Positions 9,264 to 21,097 of a DNA stretch of 64,000 bases are shown here, piece after piece (the first letter of the stretch is position 1; the number at the start of each line of letters is the position of its first letter). The position numbers were made by a program, and so were the translations under genes. Source of the DNA: Sorangium cellulosum. GTDB lineage: Bacteria; Myxococcota_A; Polyangia; Polyangiales; Polyangiaceae. A model generated the notes under the pieces. It saw only the letters and a list, made by a program, of their open reading frames with translations. It did no database searches and was not told where the DNA came from. Location of the stretch: NCBI RefSeq assembly GCF_004135735.1, contig NZ_CP012670.1, positions 248,001-312,000 on the forward strand, given 5' to 3'.

Positions 9264-9373
9264 GCAGCGCGAGGGCGCGCTCGGAGGCACCCCCGTCCCG
9301 GGCCACGACAGGGGCCCGCCGGAGCGCAGGCCCCGTGAGCGACGAACCTGGGACGAGCCTGGGCGACGCGGCG

Positions 9374-11881
9374 CTAGGCGCCGCTCCGGGGAGGCGGCAG
9401 GCCGATCGGCAGCGTGAAATGGAATGCCGTGCGCCCGCCCCTCGGGCTCTCGACCCAGATCCTGCCGTGGTGCGCCTCGATCAGCCCCTTCGCGATGTAC
9501 AGGCCGAGACCCAGCCCGACGACGCGCTCGTTCCGCATGGCCCTGCCCCGGAAGAAGCGCTCGAACAAGAGCGGGAGATCCTCGGGCGGGATCCCTCGGC
9601 CCGTGTTCTGGATGGAGACCTGCACCTCGCCGCCGCGCCGCGCCAGCGTCACCTGGATGGGCGTCCCGGGATCTCCGTACTTCGCGGCGTTCGAGAGGAG
9701 ATTGCTGAGGACCTGCTCGACGCGCCCGGCGTCCGCCTGGACGATCGGGATCTCGCCCGCCATCTCGACATGGACCTCGTGCCCCTCGGTCTCGCCCGCG
9801 GTCCGCTCCACGACCGCCTCCACGAGCGCCGCCAGGTCGACGGGGTCGCTCTCGATCGCGAGCCGCCGCGACTCGATCCGGGAGATGTCCGTGAGATCCG
9901 AGATCATCCGTCCGAGCCGCCTGGCGCTCGCCAGGATATGCCCTGCCCGGATCTTCACGGCGGCGGCCATCTGCGGCCTCCGCTCGAGCTGCGCCGCATA
10001 GCCGATGATGGTCGTCACGGGCTGCTTCAGATCGTGCGCCACCACGGACGTCCACTCCTCCTTGAGCCGCTCCAGATCCTTGAGCCGGGTGATGTCGTCG
10101 AACACGACGACCGCGCCGAGCTGCTTCCCCGTGCCGTCGACGATGGGCCCGGCGCTCACGAGCACCGCCACGGTGCCGCCGTCGGGGCGCCGGAGGGAGA
10201 GCTCCCTCGCCGTCGTCACCTCGCCCCGCAGCGCGCGCGCCGCGGGCTGCTCGTCGTCGGGGAGCGGCCGCCCGTCGGGGAGGCACAGCATCGACGCGTC
10301 GGTCGACCCGGGCGACGCCGTCCCGCCGAGCTCCGTGGCGCGGCGGTTCAAGGCGATCTGCGCGCCGGCCGCGTCGAGGAGGAGGATGCCGACCGGAGAG
10401 CGCTCGATGACCGCGATGAGCCAGCTCCGCTCGGCCGCGAGCTGCCGGACGAGCCGCTCGCGCTCCTCGTCGGCGAGCCGCTCCGTCGTGACGTCGCGCG
10501 CGATCCCGACGCAGGTGATCGGATTTCCGCTCCCGTCGCGCTGGATCGCGATGTGGTTCGCGACCCAGCGGACCCGGCCGCTTCGATCGATGAGCCGGAG
10601 CGTGATCCGCCCGCCGGCCGTGGACATCCGCTCGACGAAGGCGTGATACCGCTCGCGATCCTCGGGGTGGAGCAGCTCCTCGAAGAGCCGGGGGTTGTCG
10701 TACCAGGCCTCCGGCGGATAGCCGGTCAGCTCGAGGACGGCAGGGTTGATGTACTCGTAGGTGTGCTCCGGGCCGAGCCGCCTCCGGAAGATGACGTCGC
10801 TCGCGTGCTCCGCGATCACCCGCAGGCGCTCCTCGCTCAGCCGCAACGCGGTCGCGGCCCGCCGCGGCTCGGTGACGTCGAGCGCCGTGCCGATCAGCCG
10901 GAGCGGGGTCCCGTCGCCGTCGCGGATCACGTCCGCCTCCGTCTGGAGGATGCGCTCCTCCCCGTCGGGGCGGACGATCCGGTACTCGAGGCAGTACGGC
11001 GCGGCCCCCTGGAGCGCGAGCTCGACCGAGCGCATCACGCGGTCGCGATCCTCGGGGTGGATGCGGGCGAGGAACTTCTCGTACGTGAGCGCGCCGTCGC
11101 CGCGGGACAGCCCCAGCATCGGATAGCACTCGTCGGACCAGAACAGCCTGTTCTGCGGAATGTGCCAGTCCCAGTTGCCCAGCCTGGCGATCTTCTGCGC
11201 CCGCGCGAGGCTCTCCTCGCTGAGCCGGAGCGCCGCCTCCGTCGCCCTCGCCTCGTCGATCGCCGCGCTGAGCCGCTCGCTCGTGCGCTGAAGCTCCCGG
11301 TTCTCGCGCTCGAGCTCCTCGACCCGCGCGCGGAGCGCGCGCGACTCGACGGCGGCGAGCGCCATCCCGAGGACGCTCGACAGGGCGCGGGCGATCCCGG
11401 TCGCGTCGGCCTTCGTGAAGGCGACGCGCGAGGCGGCGTAGAACAGCACCGCGCGCACCTCGCCGGCGAAGGCGAGCGGGAGCGCGGTCGCGATGGCGTC
11501 GCCGTGGCCGTCCGCGGCGATGATGCCGGGGAGCGCCACGCCGCGGCCGTCGTCCGGCGCGGTCTGCGCGAGCCCGGTGCGGGCCGCCTCCGCGGCGAGG
11601 CGCTGCGCGTCGAACGGCAGGGGCTCGAGCGGGTCCCGGAAGAGGCTTCCCCAGCCCTGCACGACGCGCTCCAGCGCGAGCGGCTCCTCGCGGATCGCGT
11701 AGAGGAAGACCACGGCGGCGTGGAGGTGGCGCAGCGCCGTCTGCACGATCACGCGCCGCGCGGCCGCGGGCTCCGCAGCGCGCGAGAGGGCGATCGACAC
11801 GTCCGCCACGATGCGGGCCACCGCATCGCCCGCCGACAGCGGGCGCTCGCGCTGTCCGTCCTCGGACGGTCGGCCCCGCAT
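9374..11881 (-). CDS. GAF/multi-PAS sensor histidine kinase
   Basis: About 835 residues from the ATG at 11881 (MRGRPSEDGQ). In order: a GAF-like domain (about 20-175), a coiled coil (about 178-215), three PAS/PAC units (about 235-340, 355-465 and 480-590), a HisKA dimerisation domain with the phospho-acceptor His at about 616 in VVAHDLKQPVTTIIGY, and an HATPase_c domain with the N box (NLLSNAAKYGD) and GRGIPPEDLPLLFERFFRG. No membrane segment or signal peptide is visible, so it probably senses cytoplasmic signals. No receiver domain or response-regulator gene is adjacent, so it is an orphan kinase, common in myxobacteria. The first PAS (HIPQNRLFWSDECYPMLG) resembles the PAS_3 type. The ligands are unknown. 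The frame stays open for 185 codons upstream, but those are Arg-rich and without GAF similarity. Confidence 0.92.
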   Translation of the reverse strand: MRGRPSEDGQRERPLSAGDAVARIVADVSIALSRAAEPAAARRVIVQTALRHLHAAVVFLYAIREEPLALERVVQGWGSLFRDPLEPLPFDAQRLAAEAARTGLAQTAPDDGRGVALPGIIAADGHGDAIATALPLAFAGEVRAVLFYAASRVAFTKADATGIARALSSVLGMALAAVESRALRARVEELERENRELQRTSERLSAAIDEARATEAALRLSEESLARAQKIARLGNWDWHIPQNRLFWSDECYPMLGLSRGDGALTYEKFLARIHPEDRDRVMRSVELALQGAAPYCLEYRIVRPDGEERILQTEADVIRDGDGTPLRLIGTALDVTEPRRAATALRLSEERLRVIAEHASDVIFRRRLGPEHTYEYINPAVLELTGYPPEAWYDNPRLFEELLHPEDRERYHAFVERMSTAGGRITLRLIDRSGRVRWVANHIAIQRDGSGNPITCVGIARDVTTERLADEERERLVRQLAAERSWLIAVIERSPVGILLLDAAGAQIALNRRATELGGTASPGSTDASMLCLPDGRPLPDDEQPAARALRGEVTTARELSLRRPDGGTVAVLVSAGPIVDGTGKQLGAVVVFDDITRLKDLERLKEEWTSVVAHDLKQPVTTIIGYAAQLERRPQMAAAVKIRAGHILASARRLGRMISDLTDISRIESRRLAIESDPVDLAALVEAVVERTAGETEGHEVHVEMAGEIPIVQADAGRVEQVLSNLLSNAAKYGDPGTPIQVTLARRGGEVQVSIQNTGRGIPPEDLPLLFERFFRGRAMRNERVVGLGLGLYIAKGLIEAHHGRIWVESPRGGRTAFHFTLPIGLPPPRSGA

Positions 11882-12447
11882 GGCCCCACCCCCTGTGTCG
11901 TCGCCGTTCAATCCGCCCCTCGCGCCTTCGACTCGATCCCGTGAGCGCGGCGCGAGAGTACCATGAGGGTCCGCGCGGTGCGCCGCTTCATGCCGCGGCG
12001 CGAGGGCCAGCGCGGCAGGCCGGCCTCCGAGGCATCGGGCCGTCGCCGCGCCCCCGCGCTCCACCCCAGGATCCCGACCGGGGCCGGGGATGCCCGGGCG
12101 CGCCGTGCTTCTGCGCGACCAGGGCTGCAACGGGGTGGCTACACCCCTGTGGGAATCTTTTGCGCCATCCCGGTGGGCTGGCCTGGTGGGCTGGCTTGGC
12201 GGGCGCTCAACCTGCAGCCGAGTGCGACGTCGTAAATGTGCTTGAGCTTCACCAGCGGGCCCGGACCGGGACAGGCGAGGGAACGGGCTGGTAGCTCTCG
12301 CGCAGCGAGCGGGGCCGACGGCTCCGTTGCGCGCGCTGACGCTCCGTTGCGGGCGCGCTGACCGGGAGCGCCGGGTGGAGCCCCGGCACCCGTCGTGAAT
12401 ACGGTGGCCGTTGCTCGCATCCAAGCCACTATCCACTCGGAGGAGTC
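11882..12447. other. Intergenic region between divergent genes
   Basis: It holds the promoters of the histidine kinase (left) and the MYXO-CTERM protein (right). A short direct repeat, GCTCCGTTGCG plus a GCGCGCTGAC-like end, occurs twice near 12320-12362. TCGGAGGAGTC just before 12448 is the ribosome site of the next gene. No RNA gene is apparent. Confidence 0.4.
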
Positions 12448-14412
12448 ATGCGTAATTTTCGCAACTTGATGAGCGTCGCGCTCGCATCCGTCCTGTCGCT
12501 CTCGGCCGCGGCCGCTCGGGCCGAGGTGGCCATCTGGGATGTCATGGCGTCGGACGGCGACGGCGAGTTTGATTCCAGGCTGGTCGTCCAGGGAGATACG
12601 CTCGTTCTGCGCGTCAGCGCTGCCGGTACCGGCGGCGTCTACCCCGTCGAAGCGGAGCTCGAGGGGGTGAGGATCGAGCTCGTGCGCCCTGGCGACGAGG
12701 GGCCCTTCGAGGGGACATTCGATATCAGCGATCTCGCCTACGGCCCGCACCGCTTGACGATCCGCGCGTACGATCTCTTCGGCGACGCAGAGACGGTGGA
12801 GAAGACCGTGGAGAGGTACGCGGAGCCGCTCATCCGGATGACGAGCCCGCTGCCGAGCAGCACCGTCGCCGGGAACCCGCGCGTGTACATCCAGTGCCTG
12901 GGGACGGCGCCGTACGAATGCGCGCAACTGTGCGGCTATTTCCGGACCCAGACGCGTGACCTGGGGAGCCAGTGCTTCGCCCGCCAGGCGGGCGCGCCGC
13001 CCGGGCCGCTATGGTTCGCGGCGGCGCCATCCCCCGCGCCGCTCCCCGGCGAGGTGGTCACCGTCCGCGTCTCTGTCAGGCTCAGCAACGATCGTGAGCT
13101 CGGCCGCACGCTCGGGCCCCTCTACTACGAATCCAGCCCGAAGCTCGTCGCGCTCCACAGCGTCCCGGGCGCCATCCTCGATTTCGACGCCACGCGGATC
13201 CTGTTCCTCGATCACTACCAGCGGCTCGGCGTCTTCGACCGCGCCACGCAGGAGATGCGGTGGGCCGCGACGCTCCCGCCGGATCCTTCGACCGGATCGA
13301 GCTACGGCGCCCTCACGCCGTACGGCGCAGCGGTCCAGTCAGGGACCGGCCGCATCTTCGTGTGGCGCGACGGCGTGTGGCGCAAGATCGTGACGACCGG
13401 CCGGCTCGACGCGGTGAGCGGCGACGCGCTGGTGTGGACCACGGACGACGAGGACAGGGCGTACGCGCACACGGTGTCGACGGGCATCAACACCCCCCTC
13501 TGGAACCGGCCGGGCACCGTGACGCCGTTCCAGACCGATATCTCGCCGTCCGGCGATATCTACTATGCCACCTACGAGGAACCGTGGATCCGCCGGTTCG
13601 GCGTGAGCCGCCTCGGGTATCACCCGGGCAAGCTGCAGCGGCCGATCACCGACGGGACGAACGTCGCCGGACGGTGGTGGAACGGGAGCACGAGCTCGAG
13701 CTACCTGTTCACCGCGGACGGCGAGGAGGTGTTCCTCGGCGACTCGATCTCGGGCAACTCCGCGGGGCTGCTCCTGCACGCGGGGTACGCCGGCTTCCTG
13801 CGGAGCGACGGGGCCGCGAACCAGGTATGGCTGCGGACGCCGGAAGGCGAGATGTACCAGCTCAGCGACTTCGCGGCGTCGAGCCTGTTCGATCAGCAGA
13901 AGCTCCGGGTCGGCCACGACGGCATCAGCGACGACGGGGAGGTGCTGTTTCTGAACGGGGGCAAGCGGTACATCGGCCGCCCGGGCGTCGAGCCCGAGGA
14001 GATCGGCTCGGCGCTCGGGCACGCGCGCTGGGTCGACGGGAATGCGCTCGTGACCATCGGCAACACGCTGTTCCAGGTCGTGAGCGAGGCGGCCCCCGCC
14101 GCGCCCTCCGCGGAGACGGGCGAGGCGCTGCTCGCCGGCGCGGCGGGCCCCGACGGCCCCGACGCGCCGGCCGCGGGCGAAGCGCAGGAGCCTGCGCCGG
14201 CGGCGCTGCTCCCCGGCCACGAGCCGGACGCCCTGCCGGTGCTGGACGACGCGTCCGCGCCCCAGCTCGCCAGCGACGCGTCGAGCGGCGGCCTGCCGGC
14301 CGGGGTCGGCTGCAGCGCCGGTCGCTCGGCCGCCCCGGGGAGCGGCCTCGCCGCGCTCGCCGCGGCGATCGCGGGCCTCGCCGTTGCGCGGCGCGGCCGC
14401 CGGCGGGCGTAG
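12448..14412 (+). CDS. Secreted protein with MYXO-CTERM sorting tail
   Basis: A 654-residue exported protein. The signal peptide is about residues 1-25 (MSVALASVLSLSAAAARAEV). A beta-rich region with a DGEFDSRLVVQGDTLVLRV start follows, then a long repetitive-beta part whose wording (LVALHSVPGAILDFD, ILFLDHYQRLGVFD) suggests a WD/NHL-like propeller. An Ala/Pro-rich linker is at about 550-610. The tail has the MYXO-CTERM pattern: GVGCSAG, a hydrophobic stretch ALAAAIAGLAVA, and a final Arg cluster RRGRRRA. In myxobacteria such tails are thought to direct proteins to the outer surface, with the Cys modified after cleavage. GGAGGAGTC precedes the ATG. No catalytic motif is visible; a surface-display or binding role is inferred only from the architecture. 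Confidence 0.85.
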   Translation: MRNFRNLMSVALASVLSLSAAAARAEVAIWDVMASDGDGEFDSRLVVQGDTLVLRVSAAGTGGVYPVEAELEGVRIELVRPGDEGPFEGTFDISDLAYGPHRLTIRAYDLFGDAETVEKTVERYAEPLIRMTSPLPSSTVAGNPRVYIQCLGTAPYECAQLCGYFRTQTRDLGSQCFARQAGAPPGPLWFAAAPSPAPLPGEVVTVRVSVRLSNDRELGRTLGPLYYESSPKLVALHSVPGAILDFDATRILFLDHYQRLGVFDRATQEMRWAATLPPDPSTGSSYGALTPYGAAVQSGTGRIFVWRDGVWRKIVTTGRLDAVSGDALVWTTDDEDRAYAHTVSTGINTPLWNRPGTVTPFQTDISPSGDIYYATYEEPWIRRFGVSRLGYHPGKLQRPITDGTNVAGRWWNGSTSSSYLFTADGEEVFLGDSISGNSAGLLLHAGYAGFLRSDGAANQVWLRTPEGEMYQLSDFAASSLFDQQKLRVGHDGISDDGEVLFLNGGKRYIGRPGVEPEEIGSALGHARWVDGNALVTIGNTLFQVVSEAAPAAPSAETGEALLAGAAGPDGPDAPAAGEAQEPAPAALLPGHEPDALPVLDDASAPQLASDASSGGLPAGVGCSAGRSAAPGSGLAALAAAIAGLAVARRGRRRA

Positions 14413-14420
14413 CCAGAACA

Positions 14421-15965
<1,545 letters not shown>

Positions 15966-16037
15966 GCGCCGAGCCGTAACGATATATCATGAGCGCCGTT
16001 GGCGGCTCGCCCGCGCCCGGCGCGAAGGGAGACCGAT

Positions 16038-19000
16038 TTGCTCCGCTGTCCATCGTGTCACAGGCGGATTGCCGACGCGGCCTCGTGCCCCCGGCACGGC
16101 GGGCCTCCGCGCGCGCCTGCGCCCGCCGAGGCCCGCGCCGCGCCGCGCGTCGAGGGCTTCCGGCTCGCCGAGCGCCTCGGCACAGGCGGCTTCGCCGAGG
16201 TCTGGGCGGGCGTTCGCGCGCGCGACGGGGCGCACGTCGCGGTCAAGATCGGCCTGGCCGGCGCAGCGGAGGGCGAGGCGCGCTTCCAGCGGGAGGCCGG
16301 CGCGCTCGAGCGGATCGGTCCCCCGCACGCGCCGCGCCTCCACGGGCAGGGGAGGCTGGACGATGGGCGGCCGTGGATCGCCATGGAGCGGCTGCGAGGG
16401 CGCACGCTCGCGGCCGACCTCGCGGCGCTGCCCGCGCCGCCGGACCCAGCCTGGGCGCTCGGGCGAGCCGATGCGCTGCTGGTCGCGCTCGAGGCCGCGC
16501 ACGCGCGGGAGGTCGTCCACCGCGACGTGAAGCCGGAGAACGTCTTCCTCGTGCCGGCGTGCGACGGCGGGGCGCGCGCCGGCGCCGCGGCGCGCGTCCC
16601 GGGCGCCGAGGAGCGCGCGGTCCTGCTCGATTTCGGGCTCGCCAGGCGGAGCGCGGCGGGCGCGGCGATCGACGCCGCGCTCACGCGCCCCGGGGCGATC
16701 GTGGGGACGCCCATCTACATGGCACCCGAGCAGGTCCGCGGGGATCCGGCGGTCGACGCGCGCGCGGACATCTACGCGTTCGGCGTGATCCTGTTCGAGC
16801 TCCTGACGCTGCGACCGCCGTTCGTGGGCGACGCGAGCGCGATCGAGCACGGGCACCTGGCGCTGCGTCCGCCGCGCCCGACCGAGCTCGCGCCCGTGCC
16901 GGCGGCGATGGAGGACGTCGTGCTCGCCTGCCTCGCCAAGGATCCCGACCGCCGGCCCGGGAGCGTGTCGCTGCTCCGGCGCGCCCTGGTCGAGGCGGTC
17001 GCCGGCCGCGCTGGCGCCGCGCCCGAGGCGGCCCTGGCCGAGCCGCCGCCCAGCGCGCGGAGCGCCCGGCTCCTCGCCGAGGGGCGCGAGCCGGTCGTGG
17101 TGCTGGTCGCGGACGTCGGCGGCGCCGCGCCGCAGGCCGTGGCCGCCCTGACGAGCCGCCGTGGGATGGTCGTGCGTCAGCGCGGGCGCCGCCTCGTGGC
17201 GCTGTTCTCCGGCCTCGACGCCGAGCATCCGGCGCAGGCGGCGCTCGCCGCCGCGCGGGAGCTCGTCGGCCGGTGCGACGCGCGCGCGGCGCTCCACCTC
17301 GCGCGCGTGACGCTGCGCCGGAGGGGCAGGAGCGTGCCCGTCGCCCACGGCGCGGCGGTGGATCGCCCGGAGGACTGGCTGCCGCCCGAGCCGTGGTCCG
17401 GGGTCGCGCCGAGCGCGGAGATCGAGCGCGCGCTGCTGGAGGCCGAGCCCGCGCCTCCCTCGGCGGGCGGAGCGACCGCGGACGCGGCGGAGATCGAGGC
17501 GCCCCTGCTCGGGCGAGGCCCGGAGGTCGAGGCGCTGCGGGCGAGCGCTGCTGCGGCCTTCGACGGCACGTGCCCCGGCCTGATGACGCTGATCGGCGAC
17601 GTCGGCCTCGGCAAGACGCGCCTCGCGAGCGAGGCGGCGCTCGTCGCGCGGTCGCTCCGCCCGGACGCGCTGGTCGTCGCGATGCGCGCGGCGCAACCGC
17701 TCTCCGGAGGCGCCGCGCGGGAGCCGGCGGAGCTCCTCGCCGCCGTGCTGAGCGCGCCCGAGCGGCCGCCGGCCGACGTCGCGGCGTTCTGCGAGGCGCG
17801 GCTCGGCGAGGAGGTCGGGCGCGCGGCGTGGCCGGCCGTGGCGGCGGCGCTCGGGTGGCCAGCCCCGGAGGGCCGCGCGCCGCCCCGCCACGAGCTGCTG
17901 CGGGCGATCGCGGAGGGGCTCCGCCGCCGCGCGCGCCTGGGGCCGGTCGCCGTGATCCTCGACGACGCGGACTGGGCCGACGACGCGCTGCTCGACGCCC
18001 TCGAGCTCGCGACGCTCGACGGCGCGGGCGTCTCGCTCTGGGTCGTGGTCGCCGCGCACCCGCGCTTCGAGCAGCTCCGCCCGGGGTGGGGCACCCGCAC
18101 GCAGCGCTTCGACAGGACGACGCTCGCGCCGCTCGACGAGCGCGCCGGGATGCGGCTCGCCGCGGAGCTCCTCCTGCCGGCCGAGTACCCGCCGGCGGAC
18201 GCGCTGCGGCGGCTCGCCGCGTGGGCCGGCGGCAACCCCGCGTGCCTCTCGGCGATCGTCCGGGCGCTGAAGCGGGCCGGGATCGTGCGCCAGCGGTCGA
18301 ACACGGCGAGCTACTACGCGGGGACCGCGGCGCCGGAGGGCCTGCCGCCGTCGCCGGGGTGGCAGTGGCTGGCGATGCGGCGGCTCGAGGCGCTGCCGCC
18401 GGAGCTGGCGGCGTGCGCGCGGCTCTGCGCGGTGCTCGGCGCCTCGTTCACCCGGGCGGAGCTGGAGTGGGTCCAGGACGCGGCCGATCGGGCCGGGGGG
18501 GCCGGGTCGCCGGTGGACGCGGGGTTCGGCCTGAGCGCGCTGGTCGAGCGGGGCATCCTGGAGCGCGTGTCCCGGGAGCGGTACGCGTTCCAGAGCGGCG
18601 TCTTCCGGGACTCGGTGGTCGAGCTGCTCCATCCGGAGCACCGCAAGGAGGGCCACCGGTACGCGCTGGCCTTCTGGCGGGCGCGGCTGTCCGCCGGCGA
18701 CGCGACCCCGGAGACGCTCGCGTCGCTGGCCCGGCACGCGAGCGCGTGCGGCGCGTGCGGGGAGGCGGCGGAGGCGTACGTGCGGCTCGGGGACCTCGCG
18801 CTGTCGGCGCACCGGCACGTCGAGGCGGATCAGCACTACACCGCGGCGCTCGCGTGCACCGCCGACGACGACCTGCGCCGGCGCGCGCTCGCGCTCGCGG
18901 GCCGGGGGAGGATCCGGTACCGGGCGCACCGCACGCGGGAGGCCATCGAGGATCTGAGCGTGGCGCGCGAGCTCGGCGAGCGCCTCTCCGACGACGTGCT

Positions 19001-20030
19001 CGTCGCGGAGATCCTCCTGGAAGAGGCCACGCTGCTCGACTGGACGGGCGATTACGAGGGCTCGGCGCGGCGCGTGGAGCGGGCGCGCCCCCTGGTCGTG
19101 CGCTCGGGCTCCTCGCGGCTCGCCGTCCGGCTCCTGGTGGCCGACGGCCGCGGGTGCGTGCGGACGGCGCAGGTGGCGCGGGCGATCGCGCTCCTGGAGC
19201 GGGGCGCCGTCGAGGCGGAGGCGCTCGGGGATCACGAGGGCCGGATCGTCGCGCTGCTGCTCCTCTCGGTCGAGCTCTCGCACGCGGGCTCGTTCCGCGA
19301 GGCCGAGGAGCGCGCCCGCGAGGCGATCGACCTGTGCGCAAAGGCCCAGGACCTGCCGCACCTGTGCGTGGCCTACATGAACCGCGTGGTGCTCTGGGCG
19401 CTCACGAAGTCGCCTTCCCGGGCCGTGGAGGACCTCCGGCGCGCCATCTCGCTCGCGCGCGAGATCGGCAATCCATGGCTCGAGCGCGTGGCGACCTACA
19501 ATGTCGCCGAGCTCCTGTACTGGAGCGATCGGCGTGACGACGCCCTCGCGCTCGCCCGCCGGGCGCACGTCCTGGAGCGGCGGTTCATCGAGCGCCCCGT
19601 GCCCGAGTGCTCCCTGCTGCTCGCGCGGATCCTGGCCACGGCGGGGCAGGACGACGAGGCCCGCGGGCTCGTGGCCTGGGTGGCCCGCTCCTGCCCGCCC
19701 GAGCCGGCGGCGGGCTCCGCGTTCGTGTACTTCCGGCTGCTGCGAGCGCTGCTGATCGCGGGGACGGGGCGCAACGTCGGCGCTCCTGCGGTGACGGATG
19801 GGGCGGCTGGCGCCGCGGCCTGTGGGGGGAGCCTGCTCTTCGCGGACGAGCTCCTGGAGATGCTGTACTGGCGTGCTCGCGTCGCCCTCCGGGGCCGGCG
19901 AGGCGCGGAGGCTTCGGCGATCGTGCGCGAGGCCCGGGCCATGCTGGAGGAGCATCCGGCGTGGGGGGCTCGCTTCGACGGGCTCGCGCGCGCCCTGGAG
20001 GAGGTGCTGGTGAGCGCATGCACCGCCTGA
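16038..20030 (+). CDS. Ser/Thr kinase-ATPase-TPR signalling protein
   Basis: About 1330 residues. In order: a short zinc-ribbon-like start (CPSCHRRIADAASCPRHG), a kinase domain (about 38-315; GTGGFAEVWAG, HRDVKPEN with Asp at about 163, LDFGLARR, APEQVRGD), a degenerate cyclase-like domain (about 335-450; VVVLVADVGGAA, GRRLVALFSGLDAE), a large AAA/STAND-type ATPase (about 485-800; Walker A GDVGLGKT, Walker B VAVILDDADW), and a TPR-rich C-terminal half (about 860-1330). The order matches the known myxobacterial kinase-ATPase-TPR regulators. The start is uncertain: a TTG at 16038 has AAGGGAG 7 bases upstream and opens directly on the zinc ribbon; an earlier in-frame TTG is at 15999. It is divergent from the other kinase gene. 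The substrate is unknown. Confidence 0.9.
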   Translation: MLRCPSCHRRIADAASCPRHGGPPRAPAPAEARAAPRVEGFRLAERLGTGGFAEVWAGVRARDGAHVAVKIGLAGAAEGEARFQREAGALERIGPPHAPRLHGQGRLDDGRPWIAMERLRGRTLAADLAALPAPPDPAWALGRADALLVALEAAHAREVVHRDVKPENVFLVPACDGGARAGAAARVPGAEERAVLLDFGLARRSAAGAAIDAALTRPGAIVGTPIYMAPEQVRGDPAVDARADIYAFGVILFELLTLRPPFVGDASAIEHGHLALRPPRPTELAPVPAAMEDVVLACLAKDPDRRPGSVSLLRRALVEAVAGRAGAAPEAALAEPPPSARSARLLAEGREPVVVLVADVGGAAPQAVAALTSRRGMVVRQRGRRLVALFSGLDAEHPAQAALAAARELVGRCDARAALHLARVTLRRRGRSVPVAHGAAVDRPEDWLPPEPWSGVAPSAEIERALLEAEPAPPSAGGATADAAEIEAPLLGRGPEVEALRASAAAAFDGTCPGLMTLIGDVGLGKTRLASEAALVARSLRPDALVVAMRAAQPLSGGAAREPAELLAAVLSAPERPPADVAAFCEARLGEEVGRAAWPAVAAALGWPAPEGRAPPRHELLRAIAEGLRRRARLGPVAVILDDADWADDALLDALELATLDGAGVSLWVVVAAHPRFEQLRPGWGTRTQRFDRTTLAPLDERAGMRLAAELLLPAEYPPADALRRLAAWAGGNPACLSAIVRALKRAGIVRQRSNTASYYAGTAAPEGLPPSPGWQWLAMRRLEALPPELAACARLCAVLGASFTRAELEWVQDAADRAGGAGSPVDAGFGLSALVERGILERVSRERYAFQSGVFRDSVVELLHPEHRKEGHRYALAFWRARLSAGDATPETLASLARHASACGACGEAAEAYVRLGDLALSAHRHVEADQHYTAALACTADDDLRRRALALAGRGRIRYRAHRTREAIEDLSVARELGERLSDDVLVAEILLEEATLLDWTGDYEGSARRVERARPLVVRSGSSRLAVRLLVADGRGCVRTAQVARAIALLERGAVEAEALGDHEGRIVALLLLSVELSHAGSFREAEERAREAIDLCAKAQDLPHLCVAYMNRVVLWALTKSPSRAVEDLRRAISLAREIGNPWLERVATYNVAELLYWSDRRDDALALARRAHVLERRFIERPVPECSLLLARILATAGQDDEARGLVAWVARSCPPEPAAGSAFVYFRLLRALLIAGTGRNVGAPAVTDGAAGAAACGGSLLFADELLEMLYWRARVALRGRRGAEASAIVREARAMLEEHPAWGARFDGLARALEEVLVSACTA

Positions 20031-20220
20031 GGGCCAGACCCCGCGGGCCCCGGGGCGCGCGCGGATCGCGCGACGCCCACGCGCCGCCTGGCGCTGCGGC
20101 CGTTGCTCCCGCAGGCGCGCGCCTGCCCCGCGCGAGCCGCCGGGCAGCGCCGCGCGGCCTGCTCCTTGCACAGCTCGCCAGCGGAGCGCGCCCGGCCGGG
20201 CGCGCGGACCCAGGGGGATC

Positions 20221-21048
20221 ATGGTCGATTCAAGAGCATCGAGCGTTCTCGTGGCGAGTTGCTGCCTCCTCGTGATCGCCTGTGGGGCAGACCGACACAG
20301 CGGCGCGGGCTCGCGCACAGAAGGGCAGGACGCGATCATCGTCATGAACGGGGACGACCCTGAGTTCTTCTGGCGATCTTCGACCCAGATGGCCTTGCGC
20401 GCGCTGGCCGAGGCGCCGCTCGCGGGCGCGCGCGGCGAGCTCACGGGCACGCCCCTGCTCGCGAGCGATGAGGGGCGGCGGCTGCTCTCTTACGTGGTCC
20501 TCTGCGCGCTCCCGGCGGGCGAGTCGCTGCACGAGGGCGAGGCCGGCGCCTCGCTCGAGGGCATGGTCGGCCTCGCGCCGGGGTGGACGTCGGCGCCTCT
20601 CCAGGGCGTCGAGGCGCAGCGGTGGGTCACAGCCTGCCTGCTCCAGACCCTCAATGGCCTCAGCATGGACGTCGAGCTGCGGATGACCGGCAGCCACCCG
20701 GTGCTCTCAGGGCGCGGGGGCGCGGCGGCGTCCGAGTTCACCACCCCGGATACCACCATGTTCGGCAACGTCTTCGATCCCGACGGCCCGGCCGCGTTCG
20801 CGTGCATCGACAACGTGGATGTGACGGTGTGCGGCGTCGACTGGAGCGCGCACTCGCTCCAGCGGATCTGCGGTCTCTCGCCCACGTGCGGGGCCACGCT
20901 GCTCGGCCCGTGCTCGCTCTCCTGCGCTCACGCCGAGGACGGTCACGCCACGTGCGACACGCCCGAAGGGGACCGCTACGCGGAGGCCATCTCCACGCGC
21001 CTCCACAGCGGCCTCTCTCTCGATCTGCTCGCGCCCTGCAGCCCTTGA
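20221..21048 (+). CDS. Cys-containing lipoprotein of unknown function
   Basis: A 275-residue lipoprotein with signal VASCCLLVIAC (lipid Cys at about residue 21). The mature part has an N-terminal region (PEFFWRSSTQMALRALAE) and a second half with about nine cysteines (ACIDNVDVTVCGVDW, RICGLSPTCGATLLGPCSLS), suggesting disulfides in the periplasm or on the surface. I recognise no family. Start at the ATG at 20221 after GGGGATC, a modest ribosome site. It sits 190 bases after the kinase-ATPase gene and 49 bases before the FHA/sigma-54 activator, on the same strand, so cotranscription with the latter is possible. Confidence 0.75.
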   Translation: MVDSRASSVLVASCCLLVIACGADRHSGAGSRTEGQDAIIVMNGDDPEFFWRSSTQMALRALAEAPLAGARGELTGTPLLASDEGRRLLSYVVLCALPAGESLHEGEAGASLEGMVGLAPGWTSAPLQGVEAQRWVTACLLQTLNGLSMDVELRMTGSHPVLSGRGGAAASEFTTPDTTMFGNVFDPDGPAAFACIDNVDVTVCGVDWSAHSLQRICGLSPTCGATLLGPCSLSCAHAEDGHATCDTPEGDRYAEAISTRLHSGLSLDLLAPCSP

Positions 21049-21097
21049 TGCGCGGCCGGCCTGCAGGCCGGCTGCCCCCTGTGTTAGGGTGCGGTCG

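Noticed and set aside
15987..20450. Very long open frames opposite the kinase-ATPase gene on the minus strand
   Set aside because: They are Arg/Ala/Pro/Gly translations without domains, as expected from the complement of a strongly GC3-biased gene. The plus-strand gene has clear kinase and ATPase motifs.
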